64,000 nt of DNA, taken from positions 1 to 64,000 of the forward strand of contig CAJTMG010000013.1 in the NCBI GenBank assembly GCA_910577405.1, read 5' to 3'. A program made the position numbers and the translations under genes. Numbering within the stretch: the first letter of the stretch is position 1; each line of letters opens with the position of its first letter. This document shows positions 47,587 to 55,906 of the stretch, piece by piece. The DNA comes from an uncultured Oscillibacter sp. Lineage in GTDB: Bacteria; Bacillota; Clostridia; Oscillospirales; Oscillospiraceae. The notes under the pieces were generated by a model, which had not been told where the DNA came from, did no database searches, and was given only the letters and a program-made list of their open reading frames with translations.

Positions 47587-48130
47587 GAATCAATTCCTCC
47601 CACTTTGATTTCTCCGCAGCGCCCACAACGCCGCCCAGGTAAGCCCCGTCACCGTCAAAAAAGAAGGTGGTGGGCACGCCGCTCACATTGGCCAACAGCG
47701 CCTGGTCCAGCGTGTCGTTGGCCAGCAGATGGGGATAGTCCGCTCCTGTTTCCTGGACCAGATTCTCCACAAGGGTCTGGTCCTCCCCTTCCCGCACGTC
47801 GCTGACAATGCCGATGATCTGGAACTCTGACTGGTCGTATTCCGCCGCCAGTTCACCCAGCCCCGGCATCTCGTTCAGACAGGGATTGCAGAAGGTAGCC
47901 CACACGTTGACCATCGTGAGCTTGGATTGCGTGAAGACCTCCTGTGAAACCTTGTTCCCCTCCAGGTCGGTCCCCTCAAAGGCAATATAGACAGGAGCGG
48001 CTTCTTCCTCTGTGGGATCTGCCGTCGTGTCCGTTTCAGGAGCAGCCTCGCTGTTTTCACCGCCGCATCCATATAAGAAAGTCACTGAAAGGACCAGGAG
48101 TGTTAACAGTATTCTGCGCAGTTTGTTCAT
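47564..48130 (-). CDS. TlpA/ResA-type thioredoxin lipoprotein
   Basis: A 188-residue exported lipoprotein. The signal ends in TFLYGCGG (lipid cysteine near 22), an acidic linker follows, and the thioredoxin fold carries the active site WATFCNPCLNEMPGLGEL near 75-92 and cis-proline GVPTTFFFDG. TlpA/ResA proteins reduce or exchange disulfides outside the cell. AAGGAGG precedes the ATG at 48130. It leads a three-gene operon with the CxxC microprotein and the NapH-like protein, so a membrane path delivering electrons to this outer thioredoxin is likely. Confidence 0.87.
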   Translation of the reverse strand: MNKLRRILLTLLVLSVTFLYGCGGENSEAAPETDTTADPTEEEAAPVYIAFEGTDLEGNKVSQEVFTQSKLTMVNVWATFCNPCLNEMPGLGELAAEYDQSEFQIIGIVSDVREGEDQTLVENLVQETGADYPHLLANDTLDQALLANVSGVPTTFFFDGDGAYLGGVVGAAEKSKWEELIHELMEEQ

Positions 48131-48420
48131 GTCCGTTCCTCCTTTTTTGTAAGTCCCAATTCCGTTTGTGTTTATCACGCCTATTCCCTAAAATCAGGGC
48201 TTTTGTCGCCTTTTCTGTCTTGTCAAAATGCAGATTTTATCCCGGCCGCACTGGGGAAAGCAGTTTTCATCACCCTATGTTCTTTCCGCTTCCGGACCTC
48301 TTCACGCTTCCGAAAGCAGGCCCTCCCGCACTGAGGTCATAGACTCCAAAAAGAACGGCGCCATACGAAAAGGCTGCCGCTCTCTTTGCTTCGCGCCAGT
48401 GACAGAAAGGTCTTCCCGGC
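48131..48420. other. Intergenic region, no gene seen
   Basis: Between the ResA-like gene and the IolE-like gene (both minus strand). It must hold the ResA-operon promoter, but no convincing -35/-10 pair was found and no terminator with a clear T-run. Confidence 0.3.
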
Positions 48421-49362
48421 TCAGCGGCTGATGGTCTGCCGGAGGGCGTCCACAGAGGTAGCAACGCCGGCTTCGGTGGACATGGTGAAGTCCTCCATTT
48501 CCAAGGACACATCACCGTTGTAACCGCACATACGAACCACGGAGAAGAACTCCTTCCACCACTGGAGGTCCTTACCACAGCCTACGGCCACATAGTTCCA
48601 GGTCCGGTTAGCGGTATCAAGAACGTCCTTCCACTCGCACAGGCCGTTGACCTCCGCCATGCCGCGCTCAATTCGGGTATCCTTCCCGTGGACGTGGTAA
48701 ATCGCTCCCTTGAGGGCACGGGCGGAGGCGATGGGGTCCGCGCCGTAGGCAATCAGATGGGAGGGGTCCAGGTTAATGCCAATGATGTCATCCCCCACGG
48801 CTTCCCGGAGACGCCAGAAGGACTCAGGGTTATAGACCATCATGCAGGGAAACTCCTCAATGGCGATTTTCTCCAGGCCATGGTCATGACAGAAGGCAGC
48901 GAACTCCTTCCACCAGGCCGTGGTGACCCGCCACTGGTAGTCCACGGTAGGCTGCATATAGGCCGTCATAGTCACGGAAGAGGTGATCCAGTTGGGGGTC
49001 ACGTCGTGTTCGCTTCCAGCCGGGAGACCGGACATACACACGATCTTCTTCACTCCCAGAAGCTCCGCCAGACGCACGCAGTCCCGCATGGACTCGGCAT
49101 ACTCCCGGCCGGTCTCGCAGGGCCAGAGAGGATTGCAGGAGGTATTCAGGGCAGATATCCGCATCCCCCGCTTTGCAAGCTCACCCATGTATTCAGCCCG
49201 TTTTTCCTCGCTGGCCAGAAGCTCCCCGGCAGGACAGTGCGCGCGGGCTCCCCAGCCCCCGGCGGTCATTTCCACCGCGTCGATGCCGAAGGATTTTACC
49301 TTATCCAGCATCTCCGGATAAGTCAACTCCGCGAAAACGTCGGTACAGATGGACAGTTCCAT
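48421..49362 (-). CDS. Sugar phosphate isomerase/epimerase (IolE-like TIM barrel)
   Basis: A 313-residue xylose-isomerase-type TIM barrel (AP endonuclease family 2). Metal-ligand-type residues are seen in IAIEEFPCMM near 168-177, INLDPSHLIAYGAD near 195-208, IYHVHGKDTRI near 219-229 and VSLEMED near 281-287. Family members include inosose dehydratase and ketose epimerases. It lies 15 bases after a Gfo/Idh/MocA dehydrogenase gene and downstream of the ABC importer, consistent with inositol or sugar breakdown. The precise reaction is not readable from sequence. Confidence 0.78.
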   Translation of the reverse strand: MELSICTDVFAELTYPEMLDKVKSFGIDAVEMTAGGWGARAHCPAGELLASEEKRAEYMGELAKRGMRISALNTSCNPLWPCETGREYAESMRDCVRLAELLGVKKIVCMSGLPAGSEHDVTPNWITSSVTMTAYMQPTVDYQWRVTTAWWKEFAAFCHDHGLEKIAIEEFPCMMVYNPESFWRLREAVGDDIIGINLDPSHLIAYGADPIASARALKGAIYHVHGKDTRIERGMAEVNGLCEWKDVLDTANRTWNYVAVGCGKDLQWWKEFFSVVRMCGYNGDVSLEMEDFTMSTEAGVATSVDALRQTISR

Positions 49363-49377
49363 AATATGGCTTCCTCC

Positions 49378-50388
49378 TTATTTCTGATAGAGGGCAGGCA
49401 TCTCGTCGTAAACCACCGGCTGGATGGTCTGGGTATCCCGGGCCTTGGACGCGGCGGCGGCGGCTACCTGACAGGCATAGCCATCCCAGGCGGAGGGGCC
49501 GTCCACCCTGCCTTCCCGGGTCGCGTTGAGCCACTCCTGGAATTCCACGTTATAAGCCTCCACAAAACGGGTGGTCCAGTCAGCGTCCACGGCGTTCCCG
49601 CGGAGGGTGTTGGACAGGACCTCAATGGTGGCGGGCTTGGGCAGATTCAGGATGCCGTCCTCGCAGACCACCTCGCAGCGGATATCGTAGCAATGGCCGT
49701 TGCAGACAAAGGACTCCACATCAATACGAACCCCGGACTTGGTAGTCAGGACCATAATCTGAGGGTCGTGGAGTCCCTCCTTGGCCCGGCGGGTGGACTT
49801 GCCGAAGCGAACCTCAGCGGTGGCGTAGTCCTCCCCCAGGAGCCAGCGGAGAACGTCGATCTCATGGACCATAGAGTTCTCCACGGCGGAGGCGTTGTCC
49901 CATGGCTCTGTGATGGAGGCGTTCCGATGGGCGCAGTGGAGCAGCAGGGGCTCGCCGTACCGCCGGGACTGAATGGCCTCCTTGAGCTGCCGGTAGCCCG
50001 GGTCATAGCGGCGCATGAAGCCTACCTGGACCAGCTGCTTCCCGGCGGCAAGCTCCGCGTCCACAATGCGTTTGCAGCTCTCCGCCGAGGGCGCCAGAGG
50101 CTTCTCACAGAATACGTACTTCCCCGCCTGGACCGCCGCCAGCACATAACGCTCATGGAAAGCGTCGCTGGTGGTCACCACAACCGCGTCCAGCCCCGCC
50201 TTCTCAATCATTTCCTCCCCGGTCTCGTAGGCGGTCAGGTCATACTGCTCCGCAATCTTCCGGCAGAAATCCGCGTTCACATCCGCGCAGGCCACTACCT
50301 TTCCTCCGGAAAGCCGGGTGTTGATCCGGGTGATGTGGGTCCGCCCGATGGCTCCAGTGCCAATCAGGCCGATTCTCAGTTCTTCCAT
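49378..50388 (-). CDS. Gfo/Idh/MocA-family dehydrogenase, first copy
   Basis: A 336-residue NAD(P)-dependent oxidoreductase: IGLIGTGAIGRTHITRIN near 6-23 (Rossmann), VFCEKPLAPS near 91-100 (catalytic EKP), MVHEIDVLRWLLGEDYA near 172-188. The family includes inositol 2-dehydrogenase and scyllo-inositol dehydrogenase. It lies between a terminator after the ABC permease and the IolE-like gene. The ATG at 50388 follows AAGGAAG. Confidence 0.82.
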   Translation of the reverse strand: MEELRIGLIGTGAIGRTHITRINTRLSGGKVVACADVNADFCRKIAEQYDLTAYETGEEMIEKAGLDAVVVTTSDAFHERYVLAAVQAGKYVFCEKPLAPSAESCKRIVDAELAAGKQLVQVGFMRRYDPGYRQLKEAIQSRRYGEPLLLHCAHRNASITEPWDNASAVENSMVHEIDVLRWLLGEDYATAEVRFGKSTRRAKEGLHDPQIMVLTTKSGVRIDVESFVCNGHCYDIRCEVVCEDGILNLPKPATIEVLSNTLRGNAVDADWTTRFVEAYNVEFQEWLNATREGRVDGPSAWDGYACQVAAAAASKARDTQTIQPVVYDEMPALYQK

Positions 50389-50450
50389 GGGTCTTCCTTC
50401 TTTCATTTTCCAAAACTTTTCTATTTTTGCTGAAATAGCTTCTTTTTAGT

Positions 50451-50484
50451 AAAAACCGCCCGAAAAAACCAGGTTTCCGGACGG
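50451..50484 (-). terminator. Terminator after the ABC importer genes
   Basis: On the minus strand CCGTCCG and CGGGCGG arms are followed by TTTTT. It ends the rbsB-A-C-type transcript and must be leaky or bypassed if the dehydrogenase shares that promoter. The rest of 50389-50547 shows no gene. Confidence 0.65.
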
Positions 50485-50547
50485 TCATTACTCTTTGCGG
50501 ATATAGACTGACTCGCGTTGGGGGAACCAGCCGGTTTGGGGAACTGC

Positions 50548-51564
50548 TTACTTGGCAACTGCCAGCCGCTTGGCCTTGGCTTCCATACCGGAGCGGAGGA
50601 CGTCGATGAAGACCGCCGCCACGATGACCGCGCCGATGACGATCTGCTGGAGGTCCGTGGACACGCCCAGGAGGTTGCAGCCATTGCGGACGATCTGGAT
50701 GAAGAACGCGCCTACCAGGGTGCCCCAGACGTTGCCCCGGCCGCCGTTGAAGGAAGCGCCGCCGATGATGCAGGAGGCGATGGCGTCCAGGTCGCCTTCC
50801 TGGGTGGCCAGAGGCACGGCGGAGTTCAGACGGCCGATGTAAATCACGCCCGCCAGACCGCACATAAAGCCGGACATGGCATAGCAGAAAATCTGGACCC
50901 GGTCGGTGTTGATGCCGGCCAGCCGGGCAGCCTCAGAGTTGCCGCCGAAAGAGTAGATCTTCCGGCCCAGAGGGGTGCGGGTAAGGAAAATGTGCATGAT
51001 GATGTAAACGATAAGGGTAACCAGGAAGGACAGAGGCAGAGCGAACTGGCCCATAGTGAACATATCCTTCGCGCCGATCACCAGGGTAGCCTTGGGGAAT
51101 CCAGCGATGGCCGCGGACCCGCAGATCAGCAGCGCCAGGCCCCGGCAGATGTTCTTCATGCCGAGAGTGGCGATGAAGGGATGAGGCAGGTGGAGCTTGG
51201 TCAGGAGCAGGCCGTTGATGCAGCCGCAGAGGGTGGAAACCGCCAGGCAGACGATGATGAGGATGATGGCGTTGAGCACGGTGTCCTCCGAGAAGAACTT
51301 CTGCATCATAACGCCGGAAGCCATAATGCCAATCGCCAGCAGGGAACCGGCGGACAGATCGATGCCGCCCAGAAGGATCACGCACAGCATACCCACGGCC
51401 ATCAGTGCGATGATGGGCACCTGACGGAAGATATTGGCGATGTTCGCCGGGGCAAAGAAGCGTCCGCCGGTGGCGATGCCCAGTCCGACACAGAGGATCA
51501 CCAGCATCAGGGCAGGACCCAGCTTGGTAATCAGATCCTTCGCCGAGGTGTTTTTCTTTTCCAT
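50548..51564 (-). CDS. Sugar/inositol ABC transporter permease (RbsC type)
   Basis: A 338-residue permease with about ten membrane helices. It carries the RbsC/BPD_transp_2 signatures VPIIALMAVGMLCVILLGGI, DLSAGSLLAIGIMA near 69-82, FGGNSEAARLAGIN near 208-221, and IIGGASFNGGRGNVWGTLVG near 266-285. It forms the membrane channel for the ribose/inositol-type ATPase whose gene overlaps it by one base. Confidence 0.9.
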   Translation of the reverse strand: MEKKNTSAKDLITKLGPALMLVILCVGLGIATGGRFFAPANIANIFRQVPIIALMAVGMLCVILLGGIDLSAGSLLAIGIMASGVMMQKFFSEDTVLNAIILIIVCLAVSTLCGCINGLLLTKLHLPHPFIATLGMKNICRGLALLICGSAAIAGFPKATLVIGAKDMFTMGQFALPLSFLVTLIVYIIMHIFLTRTPLGRKIYSFGGNSEAARLAGINTDRVQIFCYAMSGFMCGLAGVIYIGRLNSAVPLATQEGDLDAIASCIIGGASFNGGRGNVWGTLVGAFFIQIVRNGCNLLGVSTDLQQIVIGAVIVAAVFIDVLRSGMEAKAKRLAVAK

Positions 51565-53060
51565 TACAGTTTACCTCCCCATGCAGCTTTCATAATGTCT
51601 TCCTGGTTGAAGTGCTCCGAATCCCGGTCGATCTCCGCCATAATTGTCCCGTGGCGCATGACGATGACCCGGTCGCTCATGCCCAGAATCTCCGGCAGCT
51701 CCGATGAGACCATAATGACGCACTTCCCTTGCTCCACCAGGCTGTTCATGACGTTGTACACATCGATTTTCGCCGCCACGTCAATGCCCCGGGTTGGCTC
51801 GTCAAAGATGAAGATATCAGCGTCTGTATTGACCCACTTGCCAATAACCACCTTCTGCTGGTTGCCGCCGGACAGGGTGCCGGAGGGCGTCTCCAGGGTG
51901 GGGGTCTTGATGCGGTACGTCTCCACGTTTTCCAACGCAATCTGACGGTGCTTGCTCCGGTCCAGGAAAAGGCCCTTCCGGTCCCGGTCTATGGTAGCCA
52001 GGTGCAGGTTATTCAGCACGCTGTCGATCAGAATCAAGCCCTCCTTCTTCCGGTCTTCGGTAAGGAAAGCAATCTTATGTCCAATGGCGTCCTTGGGGTT
52101 TCGAATGGTCACCTTCTGGCCCTCAATGTAGATATCGCCGCTGTCCAGAACATCCGCGCCGAAAATGGCCCGCATGGTTTCCGTCCGTCCTGCGCCCACC
52201 AGTCCCGCAAAGCCCAGAATCTGGCCGCCGTAAGCCTTGAAGCTCACATCGTTCAGGACGCCGGCGCTGTTCAGGTGCTCTGCCCGCAGCATCTCGCCCC
52301 GCTTCTTGGCGATCACCTTGGGGAACAGGTTATCCAGGCTCCGGCCCACCATATGGGAGATGAGCAGGTCCTTGGTCATGTCCTTCACGGGGGTGGTGGA
52401 AATCCACTTGCCGTCCCGCATAACGGTCACGTCGTCGCAGCAGGTGAAGATCTCCTCCAGCTTATGGGACACGAAGATGATGGACACGCCCTTTTCCTTG
52501 AGAAGGTCAATCGTTTTAAAGAGCTGCTTGACCTCCGACTCCGACAGGGATGAGGTGGGCTCGTCCATGATGACCAGCCGGGCTTCAGACAGGATGGACT
52601 TGCCGATTTCAATGGTCTGCTGAACGCCAAGACCCAGCTTGCCGCACTCGGTCCTGGGGTCCACCGGCTGGCCCATGCTCTCCATGATTTCCTTGGCCCG
52701 GGCGTGCATCTTCTTATAGTCCAGGAAGGCGCCCTTTTTCTCGTACATATTGATAAACAGGTTGTCGGTGACGTTCAGCTCTTGAACAATATTCAGCTCC
52801 TGATACACACAGCCGACGCCCGCCCGTTTCGCGACCATAGGGTCAGTCAGGTGGACCTGCTTGCCGTCAATGTAAATCTCGCCCTTATCCGGCTGGTTCA
52901 CGCCGGTAAAGACCTTAATCAGTGTAGATTTTCCCGCGCCGTTTTCTCCGATCAGCCCATGCACCATTCCCTTGCGCACGGTGAACGACATATCGTCCAG
53001 GGCCACAACGCCGGGGAAATATTTGGTGATGTGCTTCAATTCCATAATGACTTCATTCAT
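51564..53060 (-). CDS. Sugar/inositol ABC transporter ATPase (RbsA type)
   Basis: A 498-residue protein with two ABC domains. The first has Walker A IGENGAGKSTLIKVFTGV near 36-53 and a degenerate signature (KLGLGVQQTIEIGKSIL), the second LVGAGRTETMRAIFG near 280-294 and the canonical TLSGGNQQKVVIGKW. One intact and one weakened site is normal for RbsA/MglA proteins. Neighbours show that it powers uptake through the RbsC-type permease. The start may also be the ATG at 53045. Confidence 0.9.
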   Translation of the reverse strand: MNEVIMELKHITKYFPGVVALDDMSFTVRKGMVHGLIGENGAGKSTLIKVFTGVNQPDKGEIYIDGKQVHLTDPMVAKRAGVGCVYQELNIVQELNVTDNLFINMYEKKGAFLDYKKMHARAKEIMESMGQPVDPRTECGKLGLGVQQTIEIGKSILSEARLVIMDEPTSSLSESEVKQLFKTIDLLKEKGVSIIFVSHKLEEIFTCCDDVTVMRDGKWISTTPVKDMTKDLLISHMVGRSLDNLFPKVIAKKRGEMLRAEHLNSAGVLNDVSFKAYGGQILGFAGLVGAGRTETMRAIFGADVLDSGDIYIEGQKVTIRNPKDAIGHKIAFLTEDRKKEGLILIDSVLNNLHLATIDRDRKGLFLDRSKHRQIALENVETYRIKTPTLETPSGTLSGGNQQKVVIGKWVNTDADIFIFDEPTRGIDVAAKIDVYNVMNSLVEQGKCVIMVSSELPEILGMSDRVIVMRHGTIMAEIDRDSEHFNQEDIMKAAWGGKL

Positions 53061-53404
53061 GATTACCCAATCACCATCCTTCTTTCAGAAATCCCGCCCG
53101 CCGTCCCCAGGAAGCGGAGACAGCAAACGGTCCATACCGTCAGGGTGGGGGCCAGCCCGTGGGTCCGGGATGGTCCTGCGCCCCGGGCCGGAGGGCCTTC
53201 TCAGGGCGCGCTTATGGGGTTCTGTCCGGCCGCTTCCCCGCATGGACCGGGGCTTTCCTCTCCTTTCTCCTCTGGAAAGCCTTTACCCGACAGTTCCCGG
53301 AAAGCCTCCCGGAGAATCATTCACCGGAAAACCTCCCAGAAACCGGGCCGGATTGAAACGCGGGGCAGAGGGAATCACCCCTCCGCCCCGGAAACAGGCA
53401 CAGG
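53061..53404. other. Intergenic spacer between binding protein and ATPase genes
   Basis: No gene seen in 344 bases. A strong hairpin at 53361-53390 (CGGGGC-GAGGG type arms with one mismatch) lies 15 bases past the binding-protein stop, with no T-run. Such hairpins often protect the 3' end so that the binding protein is made in excess. Confidence 0.5.
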
Positions 53405-54460
53405 TCAGGCAGCGCCGCCCACCTTCGCCTCAAGGTCCTCCTTGAACTGCTGGGCATTGTCAGGGGTAACCATGGAGGTGCCGGAATCGATGCGCTCCTC
53501 GATGGTTTCACCATTGTGGAGGGCGATCAGGTTCTCCACGCACAGCTCGCCCATAGCATAGGGAGCCTGCGCCACAGAACCCTTGATAACGCTGCCCTGG
53601 GCAATCAGCTCGGCCACGGGGATGGTGCCGTCGAAGCCCACCACGGGGATATCCTTGCTGGCGTTCTCAATGGCACGCTGCGCGCCCTGAGCCATGGAGT
53701 CAGCGGTGGTGACCACGATGTCGATCTGATCATAGACGTTCAGCAGGTCCTGCATGGCGTTCATGGCCTTCTCCGCCTCGGAGTCGCAGGGCTTCACTTC
53801 CAGGATCTCCACGCCGCCGGCTTCCAGGCCAGCCACGATACCGTCTTCCCGCTGGTCATGGGTGGTGTCGCCCAGACGTCCACGGAGCACGATGGCCTTT
53901 GCGCCCTCGCCCGCGATGCCTGCGGCGTACTCACCGCCCTGCTTGCCGGCAGCCTCGTTGCCGGTGCCGATGAAGGACTTCTTGTTTTCATAACCGGGAA
54001 TATCGGTATCAACTGCCAGGACGGGGATGCCAGCCGAGTCAGCCTGTGCCAGCACGGGAAGCACCGCGTCGGGGGAGGAAGGCGCAATTGCCAGACCATC
54101 CACACCCTCGCCGATCTTGTTCTGAATCATGTCCACCTGGCCCTGAACGTCGGACTCGGAGTTGGGGCCGATGACGCTCACGGTAACGCCCAGTTCCTTG
54201 GCCTTAGCTTCCGCGCCGGCCCTCAGCAGAACCCAATACTGGTCCGCCAGGGACTTGACCACGATGGCGTAGTTTCCGCCGGAAGCGCCGCCAGAGGCAT
54301 CGCCGCCGCCGGATGTGTCGCCGGTGTCTCCGGATGTGTCGCCGGTGTCTCCGGATGTGTCACCAGTGGCGTCGCCGGAGTCTTTGCCGCCGCAGCCAGC
54401 CAGAAGGCCAACCAGGAGCACGCAGGTGAGGATCAGTGCTAAACCTCTTTTCAGTTTCAT
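53405..54460 (-). CDS. Sugar/inositol-binding lipoprotein (RbsB type)
   Basis: A 351-residue lipoprotein. The signal ends LLVGLLAGCGGKDSG (lipid cysteine near 23). A Gly/Asp/Thr/Ser linker with repeated GDTGDTS units follows at about 30-60, then a periplasmic-binding-protein type 1 fold (GNYAIVVKSLADQYWVLLRA, GLAIAPSSPDAVLPVLAQAD, VAVDTDIPG-type segment, VGFDGTIPVAELIAQGSVIK). The fold binds ribose, inositol or related sugars. The linker is encoded by three copies of a 21-base repeat (54300-54362). The ATG at 54460 is preferred over a longer frame because it begins the signal peptide. Confidence 0.88.
   Translation of the reverse strand: MKLKRGLALILTCVLLVGLLAGCGGKDSGDATGDTSGDTGDTSGDTGDTSGGGDASGGASGGNYAIVVKSLADQYWVLLRAGAEAKAKELGVTVSVIGPNSESDVQGQVDMIQNKIGEGVDGLAIAPSSPDAVLPVLAQADSAGIPVLAVDTDIPGYENKKSFIGTGNEAAGKQGGEYAAGIAGEGAKAIVLRGRLGDTTHDQREDGIVAGLEAGGVEILEVKPCDSEAEKAMNAMQDLLNVYDQIDIVVTTADSMAQGAQRAIENASKDIPVVGFDGTIPVAELIAQGSVIKGSVAQAPYAMGELCVENLIALHNGETIEERIDSGTSMVTPDNAQQFKEDLEAKVGGAA
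54300..54362. repeat. 21-bp tandem repeat encoding a GDTGDTS linker
   Basis: Three head-to-tail units of the form GGATGTGTCGCCGGTGTCTC plus one base; the third is degenerate. In the minus frame they give GDTGDTS heptapeptides in the linker of the binding lipoprotein. Copy number may vary between strains. Confidence 0.75.
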
Positions 54461-54657
54461 GGGTAGTTCTTCCTTTCCTTCCAAATAAATTTCGGTCCAT
54501 GAACCCAGACCGCCAGTACAGCCAAGAGGGTCCCCGCCAGATGCCCCGGAAAGAGGCAGCCGATGGAAAGCCCCGGACGATACCGCGCCGCTGGGTCCAA
54601 GTCCTAAACACCCCCGCCCCGTAGGACGGAGAGCATTCTCATTGTCAAATGTGCCTT

Positions 54658-55446
54658 TCAGATCAGGGTAGAGCCTCCCGCCACGGTGACGGTAACGCCA
54701 GTGACATAATCCGCCTTGGGAGAAGCCAGAAACGCCATCAGCTCCGCCACTTCCTCCGGCTCGCACATACGCCCATAGGGAATGCGGGCAGTGAGGGCGG
54801 CTTCGTACTCCGCCGGAGTCATACCCTCGATGGGGCCCCGCTTCTGAAAGACCTCCTGCATCATCTCGGTATTCACATAGCCGGGGCAGACTGCGTTGAC
54901 GGTAATCCCCAGTTCCGCCAGCTCCAGCCCCAGAATCTGGGTGAGCATATTAACGCCGGCCTTGGAGATGGAATACACGCCGTTGCCGTACTCCCCCAGT
55001 TTGGACGCCTGGGAGGAGATCGAGACAATGTGCCCTCCCCGTTTCCCGGCTTCCTGGGCGGCTCTGGCAAAGCGCTTGCTCAGGGTGAACATGGACCGCA
55101 GGTTGATATTCATGACCCGGTCCCACTCCCCGTCCTCCACGTCGAGCAGCTTCCTGGAGGTGGAGATGCCGGCGCAGTTGGCCAGCACATCAGGGGTCCC
55201 CGCGGCCTCCAGCACCTGGTCCATAGCCTGGTTGATGGAGCCTGTAGAGGACGCGTCCACATAAACGGGCCAGGTCTTCACGCCATACCGCTCTGCCACT
55301 TCCCCGGCGGAGACGGCCAGCAGTTCCCGGTTGATGTCCAGCATGGCCACGCCCGCGCCTTTTTCCGCGAATTTTACAGCCACAGCCTTGCCGATGCCCC
55401 GGGCGGCTCCGGTGACAACGCAGAGCTTCCCTTCAAATTCCTTCAT
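54658..55446 (-). CDS. Short-chain dehydrogenase/reductase
   Basis: A 262-residue SDR: VVTGAARGIGKAVAVKFAEK near 9-28 (cofactor site), LANCAGISTSRKLL near 89-102, catalytic VSISSQASK...YSISKAGVNML (Tyr-x3-Lys) near 140-165, VNAVCPGYVNTEM near 180-192. It likely oxidises or reduces a sugar or polyol hydroxyl. It lies upstream of the binding-protein gene with 197 noncoding bases between and diverges from the AraC-type regulator, so it is probably the first gene of the operon. The ATG at 55446 is chosen over a longer frame. Confidence 0.85.
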   Translation of the reverse strand: MKEFEGKLCVVTGAARGIGKAVAVKFAEKGAGVAMLDINRELLAVSAGEVAERYGVKTWPVYVDASSTGSINQAMDQVLEAAGTPDVLANCAGISTSRKLLDVEDGEWDRVMNINLRSMFTLSKRFARAAQEAGKRGGHIVSISSQASKLGEYGNGVYSISKAGVNMLTQILGLELAELGITVNAVCPGYVNTEMMQEVFQKRGPIEGMTPAEYEAALTARIPYGRMCEPEEVAELMAFLASPKADYVTGVTVTVAGGSTLI

Positions 55447-55471
55447 GTTTGTTCCTCCGCCTGTTTTCTCA

Positions 55472-55489
55472 TTTTCCCGAATCCGGAAA
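55472..55489. promoter_or_regulatory. Candidate AraC-type operator, SDR side
   Basis: TTTTCCCGAATCCGGAAA resembles the palindrome at 55785-55800 (TTTCCGA-AC-TCGGAAA). It lies just upstream of the SDR start. Confidence 0.35.
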
Positions 55490-55784
55490 CCCAAAGGTTT
55501 TCCCAAAATCCGCAGCGCCCTCGGCCATTGGAGCTGTTTTCAGGATAGCATTGAATATCCCGAATGTCAACTTCCATACTCTTCAAAGTTCCGGCGCCGC
55601 TTTTGGTATATCTGACTATTTTCCCTTCAATATTGTATGATGTACAGAGAACCATTTGGTAATAATCACTGATGCCCGGATTCCTGAATCGACTGAAACC
55701 AGGGAAACCGCGGGGAAAACGGGCGTCCGGCGGAGAAATCAGAATCACGGTTTCCAGGTCCGGAAGCCAGCGGATTTTATCGTT

Positions 55785-55800
55785 TTTCCGAACTCGGAAA
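55785..55800. promoter_or_regulatory. Candidate operator palindrome, AraC side
   Basis: Perfect 7-base arms TTTCCGA and TCGGAAA with a 2-base centre, about 110 bases before the araC-type gene. The 460-base divergent gap 55447-55906 holds no gene, and no consensus promoter is clear. Confidence 0.4.
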
Positions 55801-55906
55801 TCTTCTGAAAGAAAGCTTTGCGGCTTGCGCGGCGGGGAAAAATATGATAGTATCAGGACCGTCAAACCACCGCCGGGGCCTGTTCCGGCAGCAGGGAGGA
55901 AATTCA

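Noticed and set aside
48688..51945. Plus-strand frames of 475-581 codons over the sugar cluster
   Set aside because: Antisense shadows of the IolE-like, dehydrogenase and permease genes with low-complexity, His/Gln/Gly-rich translations.
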